Positions 31,924 to 41,837 of a DNA stretch of 64,000 bases are shown here, in pieces (positions within the stretch are counted from its first letter, which is position 1; each line of letters opens with the position of its first letter). The translations under genes were made by a program, and so were the position numbers. Origin of the DNA: Candidatus Hecatella orcuttiae. GTDB taxonomy: Archaea > Thermoproteota > Bathyarchaeia > Hecatellales > Hecatellaceae. A model generated the notes under the pieces. That model was given only the letters and a program-made list of their open reading frames with translations, was not told where the DNA came from and ran no database searches. Location of the stretch: the NCBI GenBank assembly GCA_002011035.2, contig MTLY02000003.1, forward strand, positions 551,194 through 615,193. Direction: 5' to 3'.

Positions 31924-33138
31924 GTGGAAACTACGGTGGACACAGAAATGGACCCGGAGGAAGATTGTTTCCTTAGTCCATATACCAGAGAGCCGAACCT
32001 AAACGGCCAAATCCAAATCTGCGACACAACCCTAAGGGACGGCCATCAGACACCCGGGGTAGTCTTCACCGTCGAAGAAAAGGTGGAGATAGCCAAGCTT
32101 CTGGATGAAATAGGCATTCACCAAATAGAGGCAGGTGTACCGGTCAGCTCCCCCCGGGAAGAGGAAGCCCTCCGACGGATAGTCAAGGAGGTAAAACATG
32201 CCAGCGTCATGGGGTGGTGTCGAGCTGTCCCTAGGGATGTGGACTCCGTGGTCCGCTGCGGCGCTGACGCCGTAACTGTCTCCATGGCCACCTCAGACCT
32301 CCACCTGAAACATAAACTGAAAATCTCAAGGCAAGAGGCCATAGAACGGATGAAGCAAAGCGTCCTCAAAGCGAAATCCGCCGGCCTTTACGTTTCGGTG
32401 ACGGCGGAAGACGGCACCCGTACGTCCTACGAGGCTCTGCTTCAATTCACCCAAGCCGCCAAGGAGGCGGGAGCCGACCGTCTGAGGCTGGCTGACACTG
32501 TGGGGGCCATGCATCCCACCGCTGTTTCATCCTTGGTCAGGAGGCTTTTGAAGGACGGAGGCCTGCCCATTGAGATCCACGCTCACAACGACTTAGGGCT
32601 GGCGGTGGCCAATTCCTTCGCAGCAGTCGAAGGGGGGGCCTCGTGGATTAGTACCACCGTCAACGGTTTAGGGGAAAGAGCCGGTAATGCCGCTTTAGAG
32701 CCTGTGGTGGTGGGGCTGAAGTTCCTCTATCGGAAGGATTTGGGATTAAACCTCAAACGGCTGCCGGAGCTTTCCAGCCTCGTGGAGAAGGCTTCAGGGA
32801 TACCTGTGGGGCATTTCGCCCCCATCGTAGGAGCCAACATGTTCAACCACTCCAGCGGCATCCATGTTCACGGGCTGATAAGCCATCCTCGCACCTACCA
32901 GCTGGTGGTTCCGGAGGATGTGGGGCGGGAGATGAACATCACCATCGACAAATACAGCGGTAAGGCAGCTGTCCAAGCCAAACTGGAACGGCTGGGAATA
33001 AGCTTCCCTGAAAAACTGGTAGACCAGCTGCGGGAGAGGCTGGTGGAAAAATCCTATCAACTCAAAAGAGGTTTAACGGACAGGGAGTTTGAGGACACTC
33101 TTCAAGAATTCACCGGAGACATCCGCCTTCAGAGGTAG
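31924..33138 (+). CDS. Homocitrate synthase / 2-isopropylmalate synthase family enzyme
   Basis: 404 aa from GTG 31924 (ATG 31948 is an alternative). [16 protein letters not shown] with the catalytic [56 protein letters not shown] (metal-binding HxH) and GIHVHG are diagnostic for the DRE-TIM aldolase group. NifV/AksA-type homocitrate synthases, citramalate synthase and Re-citrate synthase share this layout, so the acyl acceptor cannot be fixed by eye. It lacks the LeuA regulatory domain (ends at ~404). Homocitrate (2-oxoglutarate) for AksA-type cofactor synthesis or Re-citrate synthesis would suit an acetyl-CoA-based archaeon. Confidence 0.8.
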   Translation: METTVDTEMDPEEDCFLSPYTREPNLNGQIQICDTTLRDGHQTPGVVFTVEEKVEIAKLLDEIGIHQIEAGVPVSSPREEEALRRIVKEVKHASVMGWCRAVPRDVDSVVRCGADAVTVSMATSDLHLKHKLKISRQEAIERMKQSVLKAKSAGLYVSVTAEDGTRTSYEALLQFTQAAKEAGADRLRLADTVGAMHPTAVSSLVRRLLKDGGLPIEIHAHNDLGLAVANSFAAVEGGASWISTTVNGLGERAGNAALEPVVVGLKFLYRKDLGLNLKRLPELSSLVEKASGIPVGHFAPIVGANMFNHSSGIHVHGLISHPRTYQLVVPEDVGREMNITIDKYSGKAAVQAKLERLGISFPEKLVDQLRERLVEKSYQLKRGLTDREFEDTLQEFTGDIRLQR

Positions 33139-33142
33139 CAGG

Positions 33143-33601
33143 TCAGCTTCTGCCCCGAAGGCGGAAGCCTGCCTCTGAAACCCAGTAGGCGGTTCCGTTT
33201 TCCAGTATTTCCTTCTTGTAGATGGGTACCTCCGCCTTCATTCTGTCGACGGTTGCTTGAAGGGTTGGGAAGACATCCTCCCGAGAGCTCCCAGCCACCA
33301 GCACGTAGACGATGTCCTCCCCAAGGTTGAGGTCGTCCACCACGTGGTGAATCTGAACCTCGATGACGCTGGGCTTGGCGAGGGTTTCTTTTCGAATTTT
33401 CTCCATGGCCGCAGGGGCTTCATCCTCATAGGCTTCGTAGCTTAGGCTTCTGACAGGTTTGCCTTCGGAGGAAAACCCGCGGACGATGCCTATGAAAATT
33501 CCTATGGCTCCTACCTCGTGAAAACGAGGGTTCTCCCTCAGTTTCTCCAGCATTTTTTCCACTGAAATCTCCCCCTTCTTATGGATGCCGACCCAGCCCA
33601 A
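33143..33601 (-). CDS. moaE: Molybdopterin synthase catalytic subunit
   Basis: 152 aa from TTG 33601, chosen because GAGGTG ends 4 nt upstream and because the family begins at GIHKKGEISVEKML; a longer TTG start (33625) swallows the ribosome site. VGAIGIFIGIVRG, LSYEAYEDEAPAAMEKI, HHVVDDLNLGEDIVYVLVAGSSREDVFPTL and MKAEVPIYKKE (catalytic lysines) are MoaE signatures. Converts cyclic pyranopterin to molybdopterin with MoaD, which is not nearby. Needed for the many pterin enzymes in this window (Fwd, two AORs, Mo hydroxylase). Confidence 0.88.
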   Translation of the reverse strand: MGWVGIHKKGEISVEKMLEKLRENPRFHEVGAIGIFIGIVRGFSSEGKPVRSLSYEAYEDEAPAAMEKIRKETLAKPSVIEVQIHHVVDDLNLGEDIVYVLVAGSSREDVFPTLQATVDRMKAEVPIYKKEILENGTAYWVSEAGFRLRGRS

Positions 33602-33795
33602 AGTTTCCACCTCGGTTAACAGCAAAAAAGCCGCTGGAGGTAGGTAAACTTTTCCTAAAGCAACCGTGCATATGTGGATTCTGCTTTTTCTCTTGTAAAA
33701 GCAATCTGGCTATGTCCGTCGGCTTCCCTATCGATGATGCCTTCATTCTCCTCCCTGATCCCGTGGAAGAGTGTTTCTCACGCAGGGTTCTAGAG

Positions 33796-34125
33796 CTATT
33801 TCTGCATGTAGCTTTTTATGGCTTCAACCTTGTCTTCCATGGTTCGAGGTTTATCTCTCCGGTCGTCGATTCTCAGCGTTGACTCCATCCTTTGGACTCC
33901 CATCTTGGAGACCGCCTCATGAGCCGCCTTAACCGCCTCCAATATGACTTCCAGCTTCTCCGCCTCAAGGATGGTGCCCATGGCAGTTACCTGACAGCGG
34001 ACGCCTTCCACTTTGTTCATGGCGTTGACAGCCTCTCCGATGTACCTCCCCAAACTGGTCGTTCCCAGCCCGATGGGTGTGATGCTGAAATCGGCTATGA
34101 CGGAAATTTTCTTGGAAACAGCCAA
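33796..34125 (-). CDS. Thiamine-binding / MTH1187-YkoF family protein
   Basis: 109 aa, ferredoxin-like alpha/beta fold. VIADFSITPIGLGTTSLGRYIGEAVNAM and HEAVSKMGVQRMESTLRIDDRRD match the MTH1187/YqgV (UPF0045) family, whose members bind thiamine or its pyrimidine part. TTG at 34125 is preceded by GGTGAACGGG. Free-standing gene; the physiological role is uncertain. Confidence 0.75.
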   Translation of the reverse strand: MAVSKKISVIADFSITPIGLGTTSLGRYIGEAVNAMNKVEGVRCQVTAMGTILEAEKLEVILEAVKAAHEAVSKMGVQRMESTLRIDDRRDKPRTMEDKVEAIKSYMQK

Positions 34126-34235
34126 ACCCGTTCACCGACCATCTAGGGTCAACGAAGGCTTAAATCCTTTTTGCAGGTTAACTCCCTTCACCAAAAACTC
34201 CGAGAGACAGGAAAACAGCAGGGACACCGACCTGT

Positions 34236-35435
34236 TTAAAACTCAGGGCACGGCTCTCCCAGCTTTCTGAAGCGGGCTATAAAATAGCCTGAGCCGTGAA
34301 GATGAGGGTGAAACCTCTGCATGAACGCTGCCTCTGGGAAAAGGGATACTTGGCCTCGGCAGCCCAGATGGCAGGGCTGAGGCTCAGGCCTCAAGCCGCA
34401 GTGGTCCATGGCATATCTGGCCACTTTCTCACATTCCAGCAGCGTCACGGTGCAGACGCTGTAGACAAGCACCCCGCCGGGTTTAAGCATCTTGGAGGCT
34501 GCTTTCAGAAACTGTTTCTGATATTCAGCCAAAGCTTGAAGGTCCTCCTCAGTTTTGCCGTCGTAAAGCTTGGGCGTAACTCCCAAGGCGCTGCAAGGAG
34601 GGTCGACGAGGCAGCGGTCAGCCTTGAGCTCGGGGAGTTCCAAATCCAAAAACCGAGAGTCCTTTACCATCAATTTCACCCCTCTGCATCCTAGCCTGTT
34701 CAAGTTTTCCTTGGTGGCGGAAATTTTCCTAGCGTTTCTGTCCACCCCTAGGATCTCTCCAAGACCTTCCATCAACTGGTAGATGTGAGAAAGCTTTCCC
34801 CCCGGCGCGCAGTTAAAGTCCACCACTGTCTCCCCGGGTTTTGGATCTAGAACTCTAACTGTAACCATGGCGGGCAGCGACTGAGGGTAGATGAGGCCCT
34901 CTTTAAACTCCTCCGTCTCCCTGAGGCTGGGAACAGTGTAAACCGGATGAGTAAGCTTAACAGCCAAACCTCTCCGGAGAGTCAGCACCTCTGTCTCCCC
35001 CATGGCGGCCACGCCTCCGCCTACCAAGTTGCCGTTGACGTCTACGATGGAAACCTCCTCCCCTTTCTTCAGCCCTCTGCAGCTCACGATGCCGGGTGCA
35101 TACACGCTGGCTCCGGTTAAGACAGATTCCGCGGTGAACTTGTCCACAACCACCTTGAGAAGTCGAGGATCCACCGGGAAAGGTCCCTCCGCAGGAAGCC
35201 AAATCGCCTCCGCCACCGAAGGATGCTGGAAGGCTTGGATGCCTTTCCCCCTCAGCCTTTTCACAACGCCTTCAGGGGTCTCCTTTAAAGTGTTAACCCT
35301 GAGATAGTACCGTTCAGCCGGTCTAGCCATGGCTGAGAGAACTTGCTCAACTTGGCTTCCGTAAACCTCTTGAAGCTGTCTGAGGATGTCGGGGGAAAGA
35401 AAAGCCCTGAGAGGGTTTGAAAACGGCTTCATCAT
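34236..35435 (-). CDS. NOL1/NOP2/Sun-family RNA cytosine-C5 methyltransferase with PUA domain
   Basis: 399 aa. The first ~165 residues include a PUA-like segment (VVDKFTAESVLTGASVYAPGIVSC... VGGGVAAMGETEVL). The catalytic half has DFNCAPGGKLSHIYQLM (SAM site), RCLVDPPCSALGVTPKL (first cysteine) and VYSVCTVTLLECEKV (TC catalytic cysteine). Family members make m5C in tRNA or rRNA. The target cannot be read from sequence. ATG 35435 overlaps the neighbouring start by none; a 56-nt gap precedes the OPRT-like gene. Confidence 0.85.
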   Translation of the reverse strand: MMKPFSNPLRAFLSPDILRQLQEVYGSQVEQVLSAMARPAERYYLRVNTLKETPEGVVKRLRGKGIQAFQHPSVAEAIWLPAEGPFPVDPRLLKVVVDKFTAESVLTGASVYAPGIVSCRGLKKGEEVSIVDVNGNLVGGGVAAMGETEVLTLRRGLAVKLTHPVYTVPSLRETEEFKEGLIYPQSLPAMVTVRVLDPKPGETVVDFNCAPGGKLSHIYQLMEGLGEILGVDRNARKISATKENLNRLGCRGVKLMVKDSRFLDLELPELKADRCLVDPPCSALGVTPKLYDGKTEEDLQALAEYQKQFLKAASKMLKPGGVLVYSVCTVTLLECEKVARYAMDHCGLRPEPQPCHLGCRGQVSLFPEAAFMQRFHPHLHGSGYFIARFRKLGEPCPEF

Positions 35436-35491
35436 CGAAAAGAATGATCCCTTCGAGGAAAAAGGGTCTTCAGGAGCCCGGAGAAGGGCTG

Positions 35492-36124
35492 TTATTTTTT
35501 AAGGGGCGTCATGTTGAAGAGAGCCTTGACAGGCACCCCGGATATTTCGCCGCCCCCCCTCTTATCCACCACCGTTACCACGCCCACAGGCTCCGCGTTG
35601 ATCTCCCGCAGGTAGTCTAAGACTTCCTTGACGATCAATCCTCGACTAATGACGTCGGAAACCACAAGGACTTTGCATCCTTCAACCGGGGAGAAGTTGA
35701 GGGACAGAATACCTCCCGCTGGCAGAGGTTCACCGCCCCCCTCAGGCCGGGAAAACCGCACCAATGAGAAGGGCTTTCCCAAGTCGTCGGCAACGACCAA
35801 GCCTAGGGGACCTCCCGGAAGATCCATGCCCACGACCACGTCGAAGTCGTCGAACTCCCTGTTTTCAAGAGCTTCCTTCACCATGTCGGCTAGAGCCCAT
35901 CCTATCAGGCTCAGTCTTCGAGTACTTCGGCCGACGGCGGACCAGTCTACGCTGTAATCAAAGGGGACAGGAGTTTTTTTCCTCTCTTTTTCTCGGAGGG
36001 AAAGCCAAAGGACGGTGTCTATTTGAAGGTTTAATTCGTTGGCTATCTCGCTGATCGACAGTCCTTTGGCTTTGAGCTCCTTGGTTCTCTCTACGAGTTT
36101 CTCAAGCGCTGAGGTTTTGGTCAA
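35492..36124 (-). CDS. Orotate phosphoribosyltransferase-like transcriptional regulator (GfcR/PyrE-like with N-terminal HTH)
   Basis: 210 aa from TTG 36124. Residues ~8-40 form a helix-turn-helix (KAKGLSISEIANELNLQIDTVLWLS). The rest is a PRTase fold with DVVVGMDLPGGPLGLVVADDLGKP and a PRPP loop VLVVSDVISRGLIVKEVLDYL. The VVVSDVIT-like D-V-I-S retains the acidic residues. Haloarchaeal GfcR has the same HTH + PRTase layout and regulates sugar genes; the ligand here is unknown. Confidence 0.78.
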   Translation of the reverse strand: MTKTSALEKLVERTKELKAKGLSISEIANELNLQIDTVLWLSLREKERKKTPVPFDYSVDWSAVGRSTRRLSLIGWALADMVKEALENREFDDFDVVVGMDLPGGPLGLVVADDLGKPFSLVRFSRPEGGGEPLPAGGILSLNFSPVEGCKVLVVSDVISRGLIVKEVLDYLREINAEPVGVVTVVDKRGGGEISGVPVKALFNMTPLKK

Positions 36125-36258
36125 TCAATTCACCTCATCCAAGTTTGAGACTTCGTTCTCTCCTTTACGGTAAATAAGACCTCCTCCAAGACTTATAAGC
36201 TAAACTGGTAAGTCTCCCATAACCGACGGGCGAGATGGTAGGAGACTTCGGCCCTCTG

Positions 36259-36678
36259 TTAAGAGTTGACATACTTGTATTTGCCGTTTTCCTTAATCCT
36301 TTTTATGCCCAACTCGGGATGCCGCAGTATCGCCTTCTGGATCATGTCCTGCTTATGATACCAGCCTTTAACCCTTAGCAAGTCTTCTATCTCCCCCAAA
36401 GTTTTAGGTTCGTTAAAGACCCCCTCCTCCTTCAAAACCGGGAGCCTCGCCAGCAGTTCCTTGGTTTCCCCCGTTCTCTTTGCCATCCTTTCCCCCGCTC
36501 TTTTTTCGTCTTTGGCTGTTCTCTGTTTCTCCACTTGGCTGCTGACCGCTATCTTCGGGAAATCTTCCAGCAGGCTGGAAAGCTTGTATTGCTCCACCAG
36601 ACCTTTCACAGCTTCTTCCGTTCCCTTGATCTCCAACTCGTTTTCCCCGATCTTTATCCTCAGGCTTGTTTCACTCAT
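36259..36678 (-). CDS. Hypothetical archaeal protein with C-terminal helical (HTH-like) region
   Basis: 139 aa from ATG 36678. A longer TTG start (36777) would run through a TTTTTATATC promoter-like stretch, so it is unlikely. N-terminal beta segment SLRIKIGENELEIKGTEEAVKGLVEQY, then a charged coiled region, then GEIEDLLRVKGWYHKQDMIQKAILRHPELGIKRI, which looks like a winged/HTH module with a KYKYVNS tail. I recognise the layout as common in archaea, but do not know a function. Divergent from DNA polymerase IV. Confidence 0.6.
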   Translation of the reverse strand: MSETSLRIKIGENELEIKGTEEAVKGLVEQYKLSSLLEDFPKIAVSSQVEKQRTAKDEKRAGERMAKRTGETKELLARLPVLKEEGVFNEPKTLGEIEDLLRVKGWYHKQDMIQKAILRHPELGIKRIKENGKYKYVNS

Positions 36679-36824
36679 TTTGGAAACCTTTTCCAGACGG
36701 CTTTCCTTTAAGCCAAAGGTAAGAAGCGCAGTGATATAAAAAGCAGAGAGAACGATGAAAATATTGACTTTCCTCAAAAGTTAGAGCTATATCGGACGGA
36801 AACGTTTTCCTGTTGAAGTCTCTC

Positions 36825-37901
36825 ATGGGGAGAGTCATCTTCCACGTCGACATGGATTCCTTCTTCGCATCCGTGGAGAAGCGGAAAAACCCTGCCTTAG
36901 AAGGCCTACCGGTCATCATCGGAGCTGACCCTAAAGGGGGAAAAGGAAGAGGCGTAGTCTCAACATGCTCCTACGAGGCGAGGAAGTTCGGAGTTCACTC
37001 AGCTCAGCCCATTTCCAAGGCATACAAGCTTTGCCCTCACGCGGTTTTTCTTCCCGTCAACATGGAACTCTACCAGAAAGTCTCCGAAAGGGTCATGGCC
37101 CTTCTGAGGAGTTTCTCCGATAGGTTCGAACAAGTCAGCATCGACGAAGCCTTTCTGGACGTTTCAGAGAAAGTAAAACAGTACACCAGCCCCCAGCAGC
37201 TGGCTGAGAGGATCAAAGACGAAATCCGTCGAAAGGAGGGGCTGAGCTGCTCCATAGGGGTGGCGCCCAACAAATCCGCGGCGAAAATAGCCTCCAGCCT
37301 CCGGAAGCCCGACGGCTTGACGGTGGTAAACCCTGAAAAGGTGAAAGAATTCCTCAACCCCCTCCCAGCATCAAAAATCAGCGGGGTTGGGAGAAAGATG
37401 CAGGAGCGTCTCGCTTCGCTGGGGATTAAAACCATCGGGCAGCTTGCCCGGCAACCCTTAGACAAGCTGACTGAGCATTTCGGCCGATGGGGGCTCCGCC
37501 TCTGGGAGGTGGCCAACGGGCTTGAAGAGGATGAGGTTGAAGACTCTTACCCCATAAAATCCCTCGGCACCGAACACACTTTCGAAGAGGATGTGGGTGA
37601 CTGGGCGGTGGTGGAAGACTGTCTGAACTCCCTAGTCGAGAAAGTGCACCGCCGAGTTTTGGAGGAAGGCTTTCTCTTCAGGACTGTAGGCGTCAAAATC
37701 CGCTTCGAAGATTTCGAAACCTTCACCCGGTCTAAAAGCCGCCAGATACCCACCAACCAGAAGGAGGTCCTCCACGAATACGCGGAGTTGCTTCTTAAGG
37801 AATTTAAAGACGACTCGAGGAAGCTGCGCCTCATAGGCGTGAAGGTATCCAACCTCCAAAAGGTAGGTAAAACACGTAACCTCCTAGAGTGGTCACGTTG
37901 A
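36825..37901 (+). CDS. dinB: DNA polymerase IV (Y family)
   Basis: 358 aa from ATG 36825, just inside an in-frame TTG at 36813. IFHVDMDSFFASVEKRKNPALEG carries the first two catalytic acids, QVSIDEAFLD the third pair, and SCSIGVAPNKSAAKIASSLRKPDG and GVGRKMQERLASLGI the HhH thumb. Length and motifs match Sulfolobus Dpo4-type translesion polymerases. The C-terminal end lacks an obvious PCNA motif of the usual QxxLxxFF type by eye. Confidence 0.9.
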   Translation: MGRVIFHVDMDSFFASVEKRKNPALEGLPVIIGADPKGGKGRGVVSTCSYEARKFGVHSAQPISKAYKLCPHAVFLPVNMELYQKVSERVMALLRSFSDRFEQVSIDEAFLDVSEKVKQYTSPQQLAERIKDEIRRKEGLSCSIGVAPNKSAAKIASSLRKPDGLTVVNPEKVKEFLNPLPASKISGVGRKMQERLASLGIKTIGQLARQPLDKLTEHFGRWGLRLWEVANGLEEDEVEDSYPIKSLGTEHTFEEDVGDWAVVEDCLNSLVEKVHRRVLEEGFLFRTVGVKIRFEDFETFTRSKSRQIPTNQKEVLHEYAELLLKEFKDDSRKLRLIGVKVSNLQKVGKTRNLLEWSR

Positions 37902-37962
37902 AACGCTGAGGAACCGGAGCTAAAGGGGTTGCTCCAAAGGACTGAAGATTTTTCCTGTCAGT

Positions 37963-39012
37963 TTATGATAGGTTGACAATCACCTTAATCGGATTCTCTT
38001 TTCTATTTTTTTCAGGATTGCTGAATATTTCAAACGCCTCGTTTATGTTTTCGAGCGCAATTTCATGGGTTACGAAGTCTAGCAGATTCACGTTACGAGT
38101 TTTCACAAGTTCAAGAGCTCTTCTTATGTGGTTCGTCGACCCTGGGTTTAGAACTCCGATAATAGTTCTTTCTAAGGATGTTACGTAGCTGAGGTTTATT
38201 TCCACCGGTTTACTTACAATCGCTACTTGAACATATCTCCCAGAAGGTTTGATAGACTCGAGTGTTGATGTCACAGTGGCTGGAACTCCAGCAGTTTCTA
38301 ATCCCACGTCCACGCCAGCTCCCTCGGTCAAATTCATAACCTCCTTTACCACGTTTACTTCTCCCTTGGCATTAATTACATGGTCTGCTCCGAATTTTCT
38401 AGCCAATTCCAAGGGTTTTTCCCTTATGTCCACACCTATCACTTTGGAAGCTCCGGCTAGTTTTGACGCGATAAGCGCTGATAATCCTATAGGGCCTAGG
38501 CCTGACACCAGCACGGTGAAACCTAAGCTTACTCCACCTCTTTCAGCAGCATAAAACCCTGTAAGAAACATGTCGGGGACCAATACCGCCTGCTTAGGAT
38601 CCATGTTTTCAGGGATTTTCACCAGAACTCTCTCGGCATGGGGAACCCTCATGAATTGAGCAAAGGCCCCATCATAATTCAAGCCGAAGAGTATGCGACG
38701 CTCACATAGTTGCTGTTTTCCAGCTGTGCAGTATTTGCAGACGCCGCATGAAGCCACATAAGAGCCGATGACATTGTCCCCCACTTTAAACATCCTTACG
38801 CCCTGACCTACTTGGAAAACTTTGCCTGCGTACTCATGTCCAAGGATCAGAGGCGTCTTGGCCGGTATGTGGCCGAGGTAAGCATGCAGATCGGTTCCGC
38901 ATACAGCGCAATGCTTGACTCTGACTATAACTTCTCCAAGAGATGGAGGGCCAGGAGTGGGAGTCTCCTCAACTCTGAGGTCATTTGGATTGTGAAGGAC
39001 TGCTGCTTTCAA
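37963..39012 (-). CDS. Zinc-dependent medium-chain dehydrogenase
   Basis: 349 aa. CAVCGTDLHAYLGHIPAKTPLILGHEYAG supplies the catalytic zinc ligands (C, H, E), CGVCKYCTAGKQQLC the four structural-zinc cysteines, and VLVSGLGPIGLSALIASKLAGASKVIGVDIREKPLEL is the NAD(P) site. Resembles threonine and sorbitol dehydrogenases; the substrate is not predictable. It lies 28 nt from a threonine-synthase-like gene on the same strand, so a 2-amino-3-ketobutyrate route (threonine dehydrogenase) is plausible but speculative. Start ATG 39012. Confidence 0.82.
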   Translation of the reverse strand: MKAAVLHNPNDLRVEETPTPGPPSLGEVIVRVKHCAVCGTDLHAYLGHIPAKTPLILGHEYAGKVFQVGQGVRMFKVGDNVIGSYVASCGVCKYCTAGKQQLCERRILFGLNYDGAFAQFMRVPHAERVLVKIPENMDPKQAVLVPDMFLTGFYAAERGGVSLGFTVLVSGLGPIGLSALIASKLAGASKVIGVDIREKPLELARKFGADHVINAKGEVNVVKEVMNLTEGAGVDVGLETAGVPATVTSTLESIKPSGRYVQVAIVSKPVEINLSYVTSLERTIIGVLNPGSTNHIRRALELVKTRNVNLLDFVTHEIALENINEAFEIFSNPEKNRKENPIKVIVNLS

Positions 39013-39039
39013 GGCACAGATTAATGGAATCTGAGATGT

Positions 39040-40278
39040 TTATATATTTTTTCTAAGCGCCTTCATGGACGGAGCTATGGTCTTCGGTTTTTTTACCATT
39101 TTCGAGTAGGTTTCCACCGTTTTGAGGCCGCTGCCGGTCAGCATGCAGAGGACTCTATCATTCTTATCTATTAATCCCTCATCCAACATTTTTTTGGTAC
39201 CGGCAACTGACGCCGCGGAAGAAGGCTCCACGAAGAGGCCCTCTATTTTAGCTATCCACGACGCAGCTTCAACGATCTGCTGGTCTTTAATGGTTTCAGA
39301 TAAACCGCCTGTTTCTCTCAGAGCTTTCAAAACAAGCTTCCCTTTTAGTGGATATCCGATCATCAAACCTTCAGCTATGGTTTTAGGCTTTCTAACATAC
39401 CTTATTTCATTCCGACCTTTTTTGTAAGCTTTTGCAATGGGTGCGCATCCTTCAGGCTGAATGCATACGAGTCTAGGAATCTTTGAAATCCAACCTATCT
39501 GAGCAACTTCACTGAAGCCTTTTCTGCAGCCTAGCAACCCGCTGCCTGTCCCTACGGGGTGAACCACCCATTCAGGTGGGTCGTTGTTGAATTGCTCGCA
39601 GATTTCATGTCCGATGGTTTTCATTCCTTCTGTCACGTAGGGATTCGTTTGGAAACCGCAATAATACCATCCGAACTTCTGACAGGCTTCCCTAGCGATA
39701 TCGTAAGAATCTTTCCTAGTCCCCTTTACTCGGAAGACGGATGCTCCATTCATCATGGCTTGGATAATTTTGCCGAGGCTGGCGTAGGAGGGTGTGAAAA
39801 TGTAACATTCTAATCCCGCCTTCGCTGCATAGGCTGCGACGGATGTTGCAGCGTTACCTGAGGAATCTATCGCCAAGGTGGCGGCTCTAAGCTCGCTAGC
39901 CCTTGAAACCATCAGGGCTGAGCCGCGGTCCTTAAAAGAGCCGGTAGGAAACATGTAATCCAGTTTGAAAAAAAGGTTTTTGATGCCTATCTTTTCGCTT
40001 AATTTTTTCGCCTTATAAATAGGGGTCAGTGTCTCCCCCAAACTTACCTTGCGACTAACATCGATAGGGAGAAACTCGGCGTAACGCCACATAGTCTTCG
40101 GTCTTCTGAGTATGTCGGCGATCTTCACTCTGTTTTTTATGGACTCGTAGTCTAACATGACATCAAGCAGTCCACCGCACTTAGAGCAAAAATACGTGGT
40201 TTCTCTAAGGTCATGAACAGCGTCGCAATTCAAACACCTCAACGACACTGCATAATTCTGCCGGCATCCACCTGTCAC
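39040..40278 (-). CDS. Threonine synthase-like PLP enzyme with N-terminal zinc ribbon
   Basis: 412 aa from GTG 40278. N-terminal CLNCDAVHDL...FCSKCGGLL is a zinc ribbon typical of archaeal threonine synthase. The PLP lysine is in FPTGSFKDRGSALMVSRA and the phosphate-binding loop in SSGNAATSVAAYAA. VHPVGTGSGLLGCRKGFSEV and CMLTGSGLKTVET close the site. Threonine synthase, cysteate synthase and related beta-replacing enzymes share these, so 'threonine synthase' is the best guess. Upstream of the MDR dehydrogenase in the same orientation (27 nt). Confidence 0.75.
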   Translation of the reverse strand: MTGGCRQNYAVSLRCLNCDAVHDLRETTYFCSKCGGLLDVMLDYESIKNRVKIADILRRPKTMWRYAEFLPIDVSRKVSLGETLTPIYKAKKLSEKIGIKNLFFKLDYMFPTGSFKDRGSALMVSRASELRAATLAIDSSGNAATSVAAYAAKAGLECYIFTPSYASLGKIIQAMMNGASVFRVKGTRKDSYDIAREACQKFGWYYCGFQTNPYVTEGMKTIGHEICEQFNNDPPEWVVHPVGTGSGLLGCRKGFSEVAQIGWISKIPRLVCIQPEGCAPIAKAYKKGRNEIRYVRKPKTIAEGLMIGYPLKGKLVLKALRETGGLSETIKDQQIVEAASWIAKIEGLFVEPSSAASVAGTKKMLDEGLIDKNDRVLCMLTGSGLKTVETYSKMVKKPKTIAPSMKALRKNI

Positions 40279-40437
40279 TTTCAGAAATCCCTCAACATAT
40301 TTTTTGTCCAGAGAATTTATACTCTTTCACGGAGACCTTAACTCTAAAATTTGACCTTTTACCGAATGGCTTTTGTTTGCTTTTGAAGCATCTTTATCTA
40401 CCGAATCCGGAAAAGGCTTTTAAGAAAGCTGGTTCTC

Positions 40438-41745
40438 TCAGCTTAAAGCCTTCAGCGAATCGTCAAGTCTCTCCAATACGGTTTTTATCTGTTCCTCCGT
40501 TATGCAGAGGGGCGGCTGCAACCTTATGACGTTACCGTAGACTCCGCCTACGTTCACCAGTACGCCTTTTTTCGCCATGTTTACTCTGATATTATTCGCC
40601 TCCTCTTTTGCAGGCTCCTTGGTTTTCTGGTCTCTAACAAGCTCGACTCCGAGCATCAAACCTCTTCCTCGCACATCCCCGATCAACGGATATTTTTCTG
40701 CAAGTTCTCCGAGTCCTTCCATAAAGACTCTTCCTCGTTGAGCACTCTTCTCCACCAATTTTTCTTCGAGCAAAACGTTGATGTTTTCCAGCGCTCCGGC
40801 ACATACGATAGCGTTGCCGCCGTATGTTCCACAGTGGTCAACAGAAACGAAGACTTCAGCTACTTCGTCAGTTACTATGGTTGCTGCGATGGGTAAGCCG
40901 CTTGCAATGCCCTTGGCAACAGCCATTATGTCCGGCTCTACGTTGAAGAGTTCCACAGCGAACATTTTACCCGTTCTACCGAAACCGGTTTGTATTTCGT
41001 CGGCGATATAAAGGGCGCCATGTTCCTTGAAAATCTTCACTACCACTGAAAGGTATTCATCGGGCGGAACGATGATTCCCCCCTCCCCGAATATTGGCTC
41101 AGAAATGAAGGCGGCGACATCGCCTGTGGTTTCGTACTTAATCAAGTTTTCCACGTAACTTGCGCATTGGAGACCACATTCAGGGTATGTCAGCCTGTAA
41201 AAGCAACGATAACAGTAGGGAGCTGGAGCGTGGATCACGCCCGGATGCACGTAGGTGCTGAGGCCTTGCTTGTACTTATTTTGGCCTGTCAGAGCCATGG
41301 CGTAGGATGTTCTCCCATGAAAAGACCCCGTTAACGCAACAATTTCAGCGCCGCCTCTTCCACGTTTTTTGAAGGCGTATTTTTTGGCGAGCTTCACAGC
41401 GTTCTCAACAGCCTCAGCTCCCGAGCTGACGAACATGGTTCTATTTAAGTTTCCCGGAGTTATCTGCGCCAGTTTCTCGGCCAGCAGAGATGTAGGTATC
41501 AAATAATAGTCCCAGGAGACATGCCATATTTTGGCTACCTGCTCCTGTATGCTCTTAACGATACGAGGATGACAGTATCCAACGTTTGTAACTGAATATC
41601 CGCCATGGCAGTCGATGTACTCTTTACCGTTGACGTCGGTCAGCACCGCGTTCTTTCCTTTCTCAAAAACTATAGGATGTCTTCCCGTCGTATCTCCAGG
41701 CAAAATATACCTTGTTTGTTTCTTAATAATCTCCTCACTAGACAT
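40438..41745 (-). CDS. Class III aminotransferase (acetylornithine/4-aminobutyrate family)
   Basis: 435 aa. DVNGKEYIDCHGGYSVTNVGYCHPRIV, MFVSSGAEAVENAVKLAKKYAFKKRG, LYIADEIQTGFGRTGKMFAVE and DIMAVAKGIASGLPIAATIV (PLP lysine) place it with 4-aminobutyrate/alanine-glyoxylate/acetylornithine aminotransferases. LPGDTTGRHPIVFEKGKNA opens it. It faces away from the M20 gene, with 92 nt between the starts. The amino donor is unknown; an omega-amino or polyamine-derived substrate would fit the polyamine-type importer further along. Confidence 0.85.
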   Translation of the reverse strand: MSSEEIIKKQTRYILPGDTTGRHPIVFEKGKNAVLTDVNGKEYIDCHGGYSVTNVGYCHPRIVKSIQEQVAKIWHVSWDYYLIPTSLLAEKLAQITPGNLNRTMFVSSGAEAVENAVKLAKKYAFKKRGRGGAEIVALTGSFHGRTSYAMALTGQNKYKQGLSTYVHPGVIHAPAPYCYRCFYRLTYPECGLQCASYVENLIKYETTGDVAAFISEPIFGEGGIIVPPDEYLSVVVKIFKEHGALYIADEIQTGFGRTGKMFAVELFNVEPDIMAVAKGIASGLPIAATIVTDEVAEVFVSVDHCGTYGGNAIVCAGALENINVLLEEKLVEKSAQRGRVFMEGLGELAEKYPLIGDVRGRGLMLGVELVRDQKTKEPAKEEANNIRVNMAKKGVLVNVGGVYGNVIRLQPPLCITEEQIKTVLERLDDSLKALS

Positions 41746-41837
41746 GGTATCATCCTATTGAAATATGGTAGACTGATACGTTATTAAAATATTTTTATAC
41801 AGATTTCGTACTAAAAAATGGCGGGTGGCTGGATGAG

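Noticed and set aside
32118-32369. 83-aa and 62-aa minus-strand ORFs inside the homocitrate synthase-family gene
   Set aside because: Antisense shadows of a strongly conserved enzyme; no start signals or domain patterns.
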